A stretch of 64,000 nucleotides of DNA from Neolentinus lepideus HHB14362 ss-1. Taxonomy: Eukaryota > Basidiomycota > Agaricomycetes > Gloeophyllales > Gloeophyllaceae. The notes beneath the pieces are model-generated. The model was not told the origin of the DNA and did not search any database. It saw only the letters and a list, made by a program, of their open reading frames with translations. The first letter of the stretch is position 1. The number at the start of each line of letters is the position of its first letter. The position numbers and the translations under genes are program-made. Positions 11,452 to 22,990 of the stretch are shown here, in pieces. The stretch covers positions 7,781 through 71,780 of the forward strand of contig KV425583.1 of NCBI GenBank assembly GCA_001632425.1. The letters are read 5' to 3'.

Positions 11452-12680
11452 ATGTCAACAAGCACTGATAGCCAACGTGCTGCAGCACTCGAAGCCGCAC
11501 GAACTCTTCAAACAGCATTACAGAATGCTCGGCTTCATATTCGGGAAGCACGGTCTCAGTTCGAGTCTAAACGGTTCGAAGAAATTGCAGACTGGCCAGG
11601 ACTGATAGAGCCCGGAGGAGCAGCGATTAAGGATCCGGCTATTATTGCAGGCGATGTCGCAGCCCAGAGGGTGCGTATATGGTAATATCAACATTACTGA
11701 GCGGTACTAATGTGCCGATCACCATTAGTCTTACTTGAATATGCTGAAATTCCAGTATCTCGAACAGAATGCGAAAGACAAGTACGTCAAGACAATCGTG
11801 AGCGACGATCCACAACCTGTAACGGCAGCCGACAAGGAAGCGTTGCGGCTGGATAATGAGAGAAAGAAGGCGGTGTTGAAGGCAGCGAAGGTGAAACTAG
11901 CAGAGAAATACAAGGACATACGAAATCTTGCGCCCTTTGTCGAAGAAGGTCTGTATCCTGATGTTAATACGTGTCAAAATTAATGTACTCTCAGACTACC
12001 AGAAGGCCAGGGCCTTTACCGACGAGGCCGCCTCGCTTGCGCAGAAGATCGTCGATGCCCGCCTTGCTCTCACCCGTCTACGACAAGCCCACCCACACCC
12101 CAGAATGACAGTCACCTCCGCACAAGCACAGCTGGACGACCAGGTGATGCAGATGCAAGCGTCCGACGCGGAGTTGCAGGAGCTTGGCGAGAAGGTGGCA
12201 GAGGTGAAGGATCGGGTGAAGGAGAGCGCCCGTGAGCTGGAGCAGTTGAAGCAGAAGCGAGCGGAGGTGGAGAAGGAGGTCGGGGTGGTGAGGGCCGAAG
12301 TAGAGGATGAGCGGGTCGTGCCGTTGTACGAGTGGTAAGCAGGCCCAGCTTCTTCGATCTGAGACATTTTACTGATTCTGTTCGGGGCTTCTAGGTTCAC
12401 GGCATCCCTTGCGTTCATGCACTCCATCACCGGTCTCGTATCGCAGCAGAGCGTGTCCGAGAACGAGATTCGCCTGACATACAACGTCGACGCACGTGCA
12501 GGTGACAATCGGCAGGTTGCCGTCACCCTGTTGTTCGTGCCCAACACGAGACAGCTAGCCGATGTGCATGTAGAAGGGATGAGCGAGGATGAGTTGGGGG
12601 ACCTCGTTGATTCGCATATCCAGGCCAACGATGCGCCAGGATTGATTGCTGCGGTCCTAGCAAGAGCCAGGCAAAGATAA
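11452..12680 (+). CDS. sos7: Kinetochore protein Sos7-like coiled-coil protein
   Basis: Four exons (11452-11670, 11729-11948, 11995-12334, 12395-12680) splice in phase to 354 residues. The N-terminal third includes FQYLEQNAKDKYVKTIVSD followed by a Lys/Glu-rich helix. This matches my memory of the conserved Sos7 block ('QFxYLExExKDKFL...I...P'). A long coiled coil follows, with LQELGEKVAEVKDRVKESA in the third exon. The C-terminal globular part begins LYEWFTASLAFMHSITGL and resembles the small C-terminal domains of kinetochore coiled-coil subunits. Sos7 in fission yeast acts at the inner kinetochore with the Mis12/Spc7 (KNL1) system and supports chromosome segregation. The ATG at 11452 is preceded by no other in-frame exon. 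Identification is from motif memory only; a different coiled-coil kinetochore or nuclear protein cannot be excluded. Confidence 0.75.
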
Positions 12681-15600
12681 TCTGTATGTTAGTTTATTTC
12701 GGCTTGCTCATGTTGCGTTTTTGAAGATGTTTGTACTCTAAGCGCACACACAGTACAATACTATCATTTTCTTTGTAAAGACCCCACTAGCCTGAAGCCA
12801 TATCCTGACGAGACAGCGAGAGCAGCCGAAGATACGTCCAGGAGGAGGTTAAGATGAACGAGACATAGCCTCCTAACCTGTAGAGAACTTGGCGCTGCTA
12901 TTTAGTAGCAGTATAGGTTCTGGTAAGTATGCGAGGCTCTCCTTGTTACAACATTACGACGTGCTACTACGGGACAAGGCACCTCCAAACGGTGCATTCC
13001 ATTTATCCTCAATACACCACATATTCGGGAAGGTGGCATGAACCCTCTGGAGGATTGAGCATGCAGAGGCCTCAATATTGCGACTGGGACTTCAATACCC
13101 GGGACTTGCTTGCTACATGGATGCTTTCCGGTGGCCTTGATTGCGGTGAAAGGCCGGGTCCCTCAATCAAAAAAATCGGTAAATCCAGTTCAAATACAGA
13201 CATGGATATCTCAGGACCATAGTTCCTGCCTGACGTTATTGTTCCATAGGACTCTGTCTTGGAATGATCGCGGGGCTCACAGAGTGCAGCCTCGCTGTCG
13301 GGCGCATGTTTACTCTCTCGTTCTATCTCAGATCAGCACGAATCTCTCAGCTCCGATTCGGATGTTGCTAGGTCGATAACATCACAAGGTATATGGAAAC
13401 TTAAGCTTCTGTCAACATGCAATCCGTCAGAGCTCTAGTGTCGTAATCCGCTCGCTAAACTAGTGATACTCACAAATTTCCGAGTGCCTGTAGTGCTTCG
13501 CAAACTAGCGTTAAACTCTCCTGGCCGCTAAATTATATGAAATGGTAGTCCATCGGCCGGTTTGTCATGATTTTGGGGCCAAACGAATCCGAGGGTTTTT
13601 GTGAACTGCGTTCGAATATTTCTTTAGTGCCCAGCCTGTGGTATTATATGAACTAAAAATAAGGCCTGGTACTGGGTCCTGAGCCTCAAAGTCTGACGTT
13701 CATGTCTGACTGTAAAGAGCGTAGTAGTCAGTTCACTGCACAACCTAACAAGTATACTTAATCTCCTACCTGAGCTTCCGGTCTGAGAGACAGGAGACGT
13801 CGGCGGTTTTAACCCGGAAACCTTTCGGTTCATTGAGGTCAAAAACCTAAGGATGGACGCCGCATAGTTCACCGAAACTTCTATCTTCATGTTATCATAT
13901 CCGAGGAGATACTTCCGCTCATCATATCATGAGAGCAGAGACTGCGGCCGTGTTGTCCTGAGATCTTGATCAGCGCCTCCTACCAGGTAACTGTCTTACT
14001 ATTTTTGCTGCCAGAACTATATCAGTGACCCACCGTGCTCGAGCTCCCCAGCGTGCCCCATAGACCGGTCTTGTCCTCGTCATGGAGTGGGACGTCGTGG
14101 TCATGAAGCCAGACACATCTGAGCTGCCTACTTCTATAGCGGAGACACCGGTACAAACGCAGACTCGTTCGGCCCCACGTCTTCGCTATGGGAAAAGAAT
14201 GCGATCCGGCATTCTTTGTTACACACTTGCCAAAGTACCTCTTGACACTCGGATTCACCAGCCGGTCGATCCATCTTTCATAAGGTGTGGCACAGACAAA
14301 GCGTGTCCAAAGGACTCGGAGCTTCGACTCTTACAAAGATGCACATGAACCCCTGTCATTTAGAATTGCAGATAACTTGTCAGAGACGATTGTCGGGCGA
14401 TAATCATCACCGCTTGCCCGTGGATCGCACATGACGGCACACAGCGCCAGATAAATGCCTGTGCTCTTAGCGTCACAATCAGTGGGATATTCGGGAGGTT
14501 TGTGCATTTAGATCCGGATATCAAACACGATAGATTGCCAACAAAGAGCATGGGAGCGGCAACGAGATCTTGACATGAATGATATTGATTCAGCGTCCGC
14601 AGCCGTTATCGCTTCACAAGTTACGTGCATCAGAGGCTCGTCCCTCTTACTCGGGATGAGGAGTCCGGGCGACAATCACGAGGACGGTTGTCAATATGGT
14701 GCATCTTGTTGAGATCCGCCGAGGCCATCCTCTTGGAAGTCGCCAGTATCATCCTGTGAGCAGTCCCTAGTGATCATTAGTCGCCAAGAGGCGTGGCCGC
14801 GGTAGTTCATAATAAAACAGTATCACGTCCGTCTAGATAGTAAATATTCAGCGGTCTGAGCCTTGAGACATACGAGAGAGAACTAAATATTTTCCGACAA
14901 GCATATCCAACAATTCAGAATCTCCCGTAAAACCTGTAGAATTGTCCATTAGTAATGAGAACAGCTTACGAGTGTGATGTGGCCGACAGAAGACACTGAC
15001 ATTATATAGGCAGGTCTGTTCCTGAGTCATGGAGTCCAATAAGCCAGCCACCTCAAGCTAGACTGACACGTTGCTGTGCACCCTCGAGTTCTTTGAGGTG
15101 CAATAATTCAGACTTTCTGAATTATGTCTGTATAGAAGCCATGGTGCCGTTCTTCCCTGTGCAGGGCCATGAAGGGCTACTCGTGCGGATCGAGACGAGA
15201 ACCAGCTTTGCTTCTCATCAATAACTGCTGGACACCGACCACCGAGTCTTATGAGCTTGGCAGACCGGGAGACATGACTCATGGGAAGCATGTGGAGCCT
15301 ATCATACGTACAGTCCCATGGTAGCACAGACGCTGCCACACCATGAGTTGTGCAATGAGATAACTGGAATGTAAGTCGACGAAGGGTTAAATGGTGTTCT
15401 AGAGGACATTTGCCACGTCATGATTGTCCGACGAGAAGGATCCCCAACCTTTGATGGCGGCGTGTCGCATTCCAAAACGTGAACATTCTGTGGAAGGACG
15501 AAGCAAAGAACGAAGAAAACCAGGGTCCAGAGTGACATTGACCCATTCGCGTCCTATATTGGTATACCCCTGCCAGAAGAACCGCGTGATGACCAATCAT

Positions 15601-18600
15601 ATAACGTTTTGCACGGAGGGGTGAAAGAGCAATGTATTTCCGTTTGTATTCTTTCACATGAGAGTCGAACGTTGGAAAGGTTGCGATGAGACTCCTGAGT
15701 GAACTCTCCAGATCATTCCACAGTGTCTTGGTTATCGCCCTTTGTATGCGCAATCCAGTGGTGTGATCGTCGGATGGTTCATATGACATTCTTCGGTCGA
15801 AATCGAATTTACGTAGATCAGACGGAACGGCGGGCGAAAACGTGCTAAGCATGATTTGGGTCTATCAGCTCATGGAGCAGCTCCCGGGTAATTTTGCCCC
15901 TCCAGGCTGGTCCGGTACCTGCCGCTACGTGGGTAGAAGAGCATCGGACATCGTAGTCAATATTGTGCCATGCCAGACACAGGCGTTGCGGAAGACATGT
16001 TCCGAGATGAAAATCTAGGCTTGACGAAGCCAAGCGTCCAGTCGCGGACGAGGAGGAGAATTAATGGAGGAGCAAGCTGACAGAACACCTGTAGGGCCCT
16101 GGGCGGAATGACCTCATACTGAACACCCACAGCCAACGTCACTACCGCTTATCAACTCGAGGAGGAGCAGCAAGGCGTCGCGCAGCGGTCTGATTGAGGC
16201 GCACCGGTGTTCCCTCTCAGGTTCAACAGCCGAATGAGAGCGAGGTCGGAGCACATTTCATTTGGGTCGAGGTTCGAACCATAATGCGCCGCGATGTTAA
16301 TAGCTGTCCGGAGCGTGCTGGAGACACTTGTAACAGAGCAGGGCTGCGAATTTTCCCAAGAATATAATAATAGGAGATGACATTGGGCTGGCATTGCTAT
16401 TGGATAGTCTCAGACGGGCGAAATATCGGCACGGACGAGACGGCGCCATCTCCGAAGCAAAGACGAGGGTGAACGGGTAATTTGAGACTTTGCAGGAGTG
16501 TTTATCAGTGCCGCAGTACGTCGCATGGATTGCAAGCGGGTCACCAGGCTTTCCGAGCGCACCAGATAACGACAGTAGGCGTAAAACTATCAGCAAAGGC
16601 ACGTAAGGGTCATAGTTAATGAATGACCATTTCCTCGAAACTGACCTTTTCACAGGAAGAAAAATTCAGCCTCGGCGTATTTGTCGGCGCACGATAATCG
16701 TTGTAGTGTAAAATCAGAACAGAGTTTGGTTTCGACTAGCGCACCATACCTGCCGCAGGAAGGGCGAATTCCGAGCGTGTATACTCTTGCTGCTCGGGGT
16801 CACGGAGAATGCCGGTCATTGGGGATGGTCACTATGGCCATAAATTTGGAACTTGCGCAATCGGACGAAAATCCAGGACTGCGCACTTCACCTATCGTTT
16901 TGCAGACATTGCGCTCGACAAGTACGGCAGTTTCACAAGAGGCAGCGTCAATAAATGGCGTATTGGGTCAAGTCCGCCAGTTCGTCGATGGCGCGCTGCT
17001 CCATTAGGAGATCTCCCGCATAAAACACCGACATAGGGTGTGGGTCGTCGATACGATGAGCCAGGGCACGTATCCGCCCTGACGCAAACTGCCTGGGCCG
17101 CCATCGCCTTCGTCGTCCATTCCCCCGGCCGCGCGCAGTTCCGGGGTGGGACGTAATCGCGCGGCAGCACGCGGTCGGGGCGGGCATGTGACCCGTCCGC
17201 GCGCACGGAAAATAGGTTATCGTTAGACCGCGGGGCGTGCCTACCCAGGGCATGGAAGCGAAGGAAGGCGTCGGCGAGCGTGTAATTTTCAAATTCAAGG
17301 GTAGTTGCGCTCTAGAGAAGCTTACAGGTGAGGAGGGGGTAGCGCGCGATCAGTTAGTACTGCCTTCCTGCCTTCGTCTCCGGATGCATATTGAATAGCG
17401 GGGCTGTCAAAGTGCCATGCCGCGCTCGATCCGATGCTGAATTTGAGCCAAAAACATGTATGCTGTGTTATCAGATAATTCATCGAAGACGGGTCATACC
17501 CGTTGCTTCATATCGACGAAGCAAGGGATAAAAAGAAAAGAAAGGTCGGGGAGGGGTGCTTCGTGAATTCACTGTAGTAGAATCACATTAGCATTAGTCA
17601 GACTATTCAGCCACCCTAGCCGCGTCAAATAAGCGCCCGACTTTACTTCAAAATTCTAATTGCGAAGAAAACCCAATAGCACGACTCAGAACACAACCAG
17701 AGTATTCAAGCGCTTCCTCACCATATCAAAGCCAGACAATTGCGAAAATCACAGCAGGCGTCGACACTGTATTTTCCTGCTCTGATCCACCGAAGCAGGA
17801 ACCCAGTCAGCTACGTACGACGCCAGAGAACAAGGACACATCACCTTGACAACGCCTCCACCCGCTCTCGCCCCCGCCTTCTTCCCGACTCCGCCCCCCT
17901 CCCCCATAACGCTCCGTGACGCGCGCGATCGCATTTCAGTGCTAACAGCAGCAATGGCCAGAACCCCCGGTCGCGTCCGAATCCGATCGCGCGAACTTGC
18001 CACCCACGAACCAATGGCAGGCGCCGGCATTTGCCGTGGCTCAAGTTGCGCTTGCATCCGCCCCGCTATACTGCTTACTACATAGTGCGATTCAATATTA
18101 ATGGTGCGTATATATTGAATTTTCCAGTGACGCGCGGGATGGGACGTACAATGCAGTCAATCCCTCGGGGCAACAGATATCTGTTCTTGTTCTTGTTCTG
18201 AACATTCCCAGGACGCTGATATGATTCTTGGCAGCAGGCTGTTCTGGTCGAACACTGCGACCACGAGAACCCCATCAGATCAGATCATCCTGCGCTGCTG
18301 TGATTCGTGATGCACCACTAGCATCAGTCACGTTCGCACATCGATGTCCCCCGCAAGTTGGGTCTGCTGGACACCATTTTCGGCGGGGACCCGGACCAAG
18401 TTACGTCGCGCCCCAATATTAAATATTAATCTTCCGTTCCCCGGCAACTCAACCGTGTTCTACTCCACAGCCAGTCTCGCCCGGATCACGCGTGTGTAGC
18501 GTACCATCAAGACAGAACGATACGGCTCCTGTCGAAATTAAACGCAACTGGCACCGGCCGGGTGTTTACCTGACGGATGACGCTACTTTGAAGGCCCCGA

Positions 18601-19456
18601 AGGCGCGTATGGAATGAACGCCCCAGCGCACAACATGTCTCTACAACAAAATTTAAACACGGCGGCGTGTCTCGCAACCCCCGCGCGCGAAATGGACGAC
18701 CACGCCCTCCCGCGATAGCCGTGCCACTCAATTATGTATGTACGTATTGTGTGTTCCCCTGCCATGTTCTGCCAACGTCACGTCAGAATCCGTGCTTATC
18801 GAGGACACGGATTCGTTGCGTCGTGTGCTTCAGGGGGGGTAGCTGCGTCTCGGAGAACCGCTCCCAGACGAACGATGCCTCGGAACGCTGGGGTCTGCAC
18901 GCGCCCTAGCGCGCGGCGCAGGCGAATCTGGTTCGTACCCCAGGCCGACGCGAGCCCCTGGTGTCGGGATCTCATGCGATCTGCACGCGCCGAAAGAGGC
19001 GCACCGTCTGCCGTGCCCAGCCGTCGTGCATTGCCTGAGATCCCTCCTGCGTCGCGTCAGACAAGCTACTCGGACGTCGGTGCGCGACGCCCGGTTCAGG
19101 CGCACGACTGTATTGGGCTAATGAGTCAACAGGCCCCGACCCGAGAGGACGCTGATATTATCACAATGATGAGTACTATAATTGAGTTAAAGTTATGCGA
19201 AGGGTATGAGGCACAGCCGAGGTGGACTAGTGTGGTGCGACCGCCGGTGTTCAAGCGAAGTGGGTTTGCACCTCGGAGACGCTGGCAGGACAAGGACGTT
19301 CCCTTTCCTGTGGGGACGTATTACGTGGGTGCCTGGCGCCTAGATGTGATGCTGCTGTTCTTGTATCTGCTCGGGCGAGGACCACGTTTCTGCCGGCGGT
19401 AGACGCTGCGTGGGAAGGCGCGGCAAGGGCCGGCTATCAGGGAACGTTTGAACTCG
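12681..19456. other. Gene-poor block of about 7 kb
   Basis: No chain of exons with consistent phase and no recognisable domain on either strand. Open frames are short and overlap on several frames, as expected by chance. GC content rises between about 16.9 and 19.6 kb, where long chance frames appear. No tRNA, tandem array or terminal inverted repeat was found by eye. It could be decayed transposon sequence or hold non-coding RNA. Confidence 0.45.
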
Positions 19457-19489
19457 AGAATGGACTCAGAATGGATTCAGAATGGATTC
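19457..19489. repeat. Three tandem copies of an 11-bp unit
   Basis: Unit AGAATGGAYTC at 19457-19467, 19468-19478 and 19479-19489; only the first copy differs (C for T). It lies about 270-305 bp upstream of the ATG at 19762, so it could be part of that gene's upstream region. Confidence 0.85.
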
Positions 19490-19702
19490 GACGGTATTCC
19501 CGATCGGATCCGCGCCGCTGAAAGCGAGGACTGTGAGCGCGGCCTGCTCGTCCTCGGCGGGCTGGTTCGGGGGGGCGTGGTCCTCGGAGGTCCGAGCGGC
19601 GAGCGAGCCTGGTTCGGGGGGCAAGCTGTTTTCGCTGGTGGTGTGGCATGGATGGAACACGAATGCTGTATGATGGCGAGATCGTCCCCTGGCGTCTGCA
19701 CG

Positions 19703-19708
19703 TATAAG
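19703..19708 (+). promoter_or_regulatory. Candidate TATA box (TATAAG)
   Basis: TATAAG in a GC-rich context (CGTATAAGTGG), 59 bp upstream of the ATG at 19762. Spacing is reasonable for a fungal core promoter with a short 5' leader. Not proven. Confidence 0.45.
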
Positions 19709-19761
19709 TGGCCGCGGCCTCATCAGTCTATATTACTTCCTTCTCCTGCCACTTGGTCCAC

Positions 19762-22058
19762 ATGGCGCTCGCTGCTGCATACTCGATGCTCCCCGACCGT
19801 CGTCTCTCTCTTCTACACCATCCCTCGCCCACATATCTCCCCCACGGCCACTCCCATTTGAACCCCGCCAGCGCTGCCACCTCCCCCTCCCCAAACAGCC
19901 ACCTCTCCTCGCGCGCCTCGCCACTGGCATTCCCTACAAACAACACGCAGTCCTTTGCGTCCCAATGGAACGCCAGCATGGACATCGACCGCGTCCCAGC
20001 GTCGTCCTCGTACGGCCAGACCCAGCTCGCAACCAACCCGACCCCGGCGTCGCTGTCAAGCTATCTCAACTCGAACGCCCCGCTGAGCACATGGACGAAC
20101 CAGGGCAGTCACACCCAGTACTCGGCGCCGGGTCCGGATGCAGACAGCCCATCGACATCTCTGAACTCTATCGCCGGCGTGACACTACCCTCGTCCGCGC
20201 CAAACTCAAACAGCGCTCCTACTGCGCCGGGCCCATACACAGCGGCTGCCCAGCAAGGCGGCGGCTGCAGTAGCTCCGGTGGGTGATCTATCATTCTCCC
20301 GTCATTCAGTTCCGTCGCCCATCCCATCACAGGCGACGCGTCCCACTTCGGGGATTACCCTCATGACCGACTTTCTCTCGCTTCGTCCGCCTCCAATTAC
20401 ACTCGCGCCCTGCACCACGGCGCCAATAATTCATCCGAGCCTCTGCACCAGCAGCACCAGCAAGTCTCTCTGACATCCATGCCGTTTCGACTTACCGAAT
20501 CGTCCCAGCGCACTATTTTGGGCCACAGCGCCGGCCTCCACGGGCCCTCCCCCGGCCTCTCCGCCGCTGTCCCGCCGTACCCTCCTGCCTCCTTCGCCTC
20601 GTCTTCAACGTCACACTCGCCGTCGCCGCCCGTCGCCTCCTCCTCCAAGTCGCCCTACGCCTTCCCGCCCCTCTCCTCCCCAGGCTCCTACGCACCCACC
20701 TCACGCCACACAGCGACTCCGCCCTACCACACGCGCAGCGCAGCGCGGTCGCACAGCTACGGCCACACCGCGTACAACCTCCCCCCGTCGCCCCTCCCAG
20801 CCCTCCGCCCGTCCACACCCCCCGTCAAGAAAGAGCCCCAGGATGGCTTCATCATCGAGCCCTTCTCACACGCGCAGCCAGGGTCCTCCACCGCCTCCGC
20901 CGCCGCGACCAAGGACGAGCCCAAGTTCCTCGACCCCCCCGTGAGCATCTACGCGCTCAACAACACCGCGAGCAGCGTCCCCCTGCGCGCGACCCAGGCG
21001 AGCAAAGAGATGCGCAAGATGATGGGCGTATTCCGGTGCGTGTCGTCGATCTTTCCTGGGCTCTGCGATGTTTCGATCTCATCGGAGGCAACAACGCACC
21101 GCACGTGACCCTATTAATAGTAGGCATCACAGCAGCTGCAGACACTTGACATGATCGCCGATCATATCTCGACAGTTGCGCCGCATCTCGTCCTATCGCG
21201 TGTGGCCATTCGCCCGCAATTAATATTGCCTCCGTATCATGTCTATCAATTGCCTCCGTGTCATGTCGGCTGTTATTTTTTACTGACATGTTTTTCGGTG
21301 CCCAGCCTCGACCCCTTTGCAGTGACATCGGGCGGCGTGCAGTTCGCAGACAGCGACGCAGACAGCGACAGGGCCGGCTGGCGGTACGAGGACGAGGCGG
21401 GGCCCCTCACCGAGGAGCCCGTGCTGCTCGAGTGGCAGGTGCGTCGGTGTGCGCGCAGTGGCTCACAATTCATTGACGCTGTGCGCAGATTGAGGGATGG
21501 GTGTCCGATATCGACCCCGCGTACGGAGACGAGCACGAGCACGACGACGCGGAGCTCATCCCCTTTGAGGACGCGGACGCGGAGGAGATGGCGGACGACA
21601 CCGCCCAGCGGTGGGGCGCACACGCCAAGCCGGGCGAGCTGACGCTAGACGAGGACCTGATGTATCCCGGCGCAGGAAAGAGTGCGTCTCCATTCCTCTA
21701 TTACGGCGCCGCCTTACGACACTGACTAACGCGCGCGCTGGCAGGTCTCTGCGCCTACTCCTCGTACGCAAACACCTCGCCACACGCGCCGCTCTCCCTC
21801 CCGACGCTCCCGACGCTCTCCACGATCCCGACGCCCGCGTCGCTCAGCCAGCTCACGCACTCCTCCTCGCCCCCGTCCATCGCGAACGTGCACCACCCCT
21901 CGCTCTCGTCGTACATCCCCTCGTCGCCCTCCTCCTCCCAGCGGTACAGCAGGCAGAGTCAGAGCCAGAGCCAGCAGAAGGGCTGGGACTTTACGGGCAT
22001 GGAGGACGGCGGCGCGGGGTGGTACGACCCGCAGCGGCGCAGCTGGCTGGGCGCTTGA
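19762..22058 (+). CDS. Ser/Pro-rich uncharacterised protein with conserved 'KEMRKMMGVFRLDPF' block
   Basis: Five exons (19762-20278, 20333-21035, 21306-21438, 21489-21681, 21745-22058) sum exactly to 619 residues plus stop. The first 390 residues are Ser/Pro/Ala/Thr-rich and likely disordered. They include a VKKEPQDGF segment, resembling a sumoylation-type psi-K-x-E site. A conserved-looking block SKEMRKMMGVFRLDPFAV spans the second intron near residue 400. It is followed by an acidic region with GPLTEEPVLLEWQIEGW and a C-terminal Ser/Pro-rich tail ending RRSWLGA. From memory, Agaricomycetes have a conserved unnamed protein with this block. A nuclear regulatory role is plausible but is inference. 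The second intron is unusually long (about 270 nt) for this region and contains a small direct repeat. A TATA-like box and an 11-bp triplicate lie upstream. Confidence 0.8.
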
Positions 22059-22139
22059 GGCGGCGGTGTATTGGGTATCTACTTATGCTATGCTTGGTTA
22101 CGCCGGAGTTGGTTTGTGGGGCGGACGTATTTTCTTGGG

Positions 22140-22990
22140 AGATTTTTGTAGTAGGTATGCAGATGCAGTTTGGGAGTATGCAGTATGCTTTGGGCGACGG
22201 GTGTTGTGTGGAACTATTTAAAGATGGTCGACGTGTCTGCGGGAGCGCCAGGTTCGTAGTGGCGCATGTCGAGCCGCCCGCCAACTGCTTGAAACACTCA
22301 TAAACAGACATCCGAATCGTTGACTCGGTCCGTCGTTTTGACGTCCTGCTCGACCGATAACAAACGCCCTCCAACTGCGTGAAACACTCTTGAGCAGACG
22401 TCCGAATCGTTGCCAATACCCGTTTTGATTCGATCCGTCATTTTCCAGCTTTTGACACGACCTGTTCGACCGGGAACAAATGACATGAATATTGATTGCG
22501 AGGGTCCTCTTGGCTGGTCTGCGCCTCCGGTCGCGCGTCAGCACGTACATATCACAAGTCCTTCCCAACGCATCTCCACCCAGTCCGACGCTTTCATACT
22601 CCAGCATCGGGTGCGTAGGACGAATGTGTCAATTTTGTAGTATGGAGTGTGAGTAGGGTGCAGTATGCTTGTGCGCCCGGTGCTGGAACGGTTAAAAGAT
22701 GATTGATGTAACGGAGTCGAGAGGACTAGTTGTGTGGTCACGCATGTCGAGCCGTATGCATGGTCGCTCTCCAGGATGGCAGAAACCCAACTCCTTTGCA
22801 ATGCCCGTTGGCTCTATCCGTCGTTTTCCTCGACGCCTGCTCTACCGGAAACAAACAAGCGCTCCGAATAACAGAGATGATGGCCCTTCGGATGATCTGC
22901 CCCTCCGAGGGACATCTCGTCGCACGTCAGCACGTATCACAATTCTTTACCAGCGCATCTCCACGCGGTCCGACATTTTCATGATCATAA
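22140..22990. repeat. Diverged segmental tandem duplication with internal minisatellite-like unit
   Basis: The same landmarks recur in order about 450-480 bp apart. These are 'GCAGTATGCTT' then '...TTAAAGATG' then 'GCATGTCGAGCCG'; a unit with 'CCGTCGTTTT' and 'GCTC[GT]ACCG..AACAAA'; then 'CGTCAGCACGTA', 'ATCACAA', 'GCGCATCTCCAC' and 'GTCCGAC'. In the first copy the middle unit of roughly 110 bp is itself doubled (about 22270-22370 and 22375-22480), each copy containing GAAACACTC and GTCCGAATCGTTG-like sequence. No coding potential is shared. Confidence 0.6.

Noticed and set aside
15418..15852. Minus-strand open frame of 144 codons
   Set aside because: No recognisable domain, no splice-compatible exons on either side, and overlapping open frames on the other strand; likely chance.
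16255..16290. GGTTCGAACC as a possible tRNA T-loop
   Set aside because: No acceptor, D-arm or anticodon stem can be drawn on either strand around it.
18734..19402. Plus-strand open frame of 222 codons
   Set aside because: Arg-rich composition typical of a chance frame in GC-rich DNA; no domain and no supporting structure.
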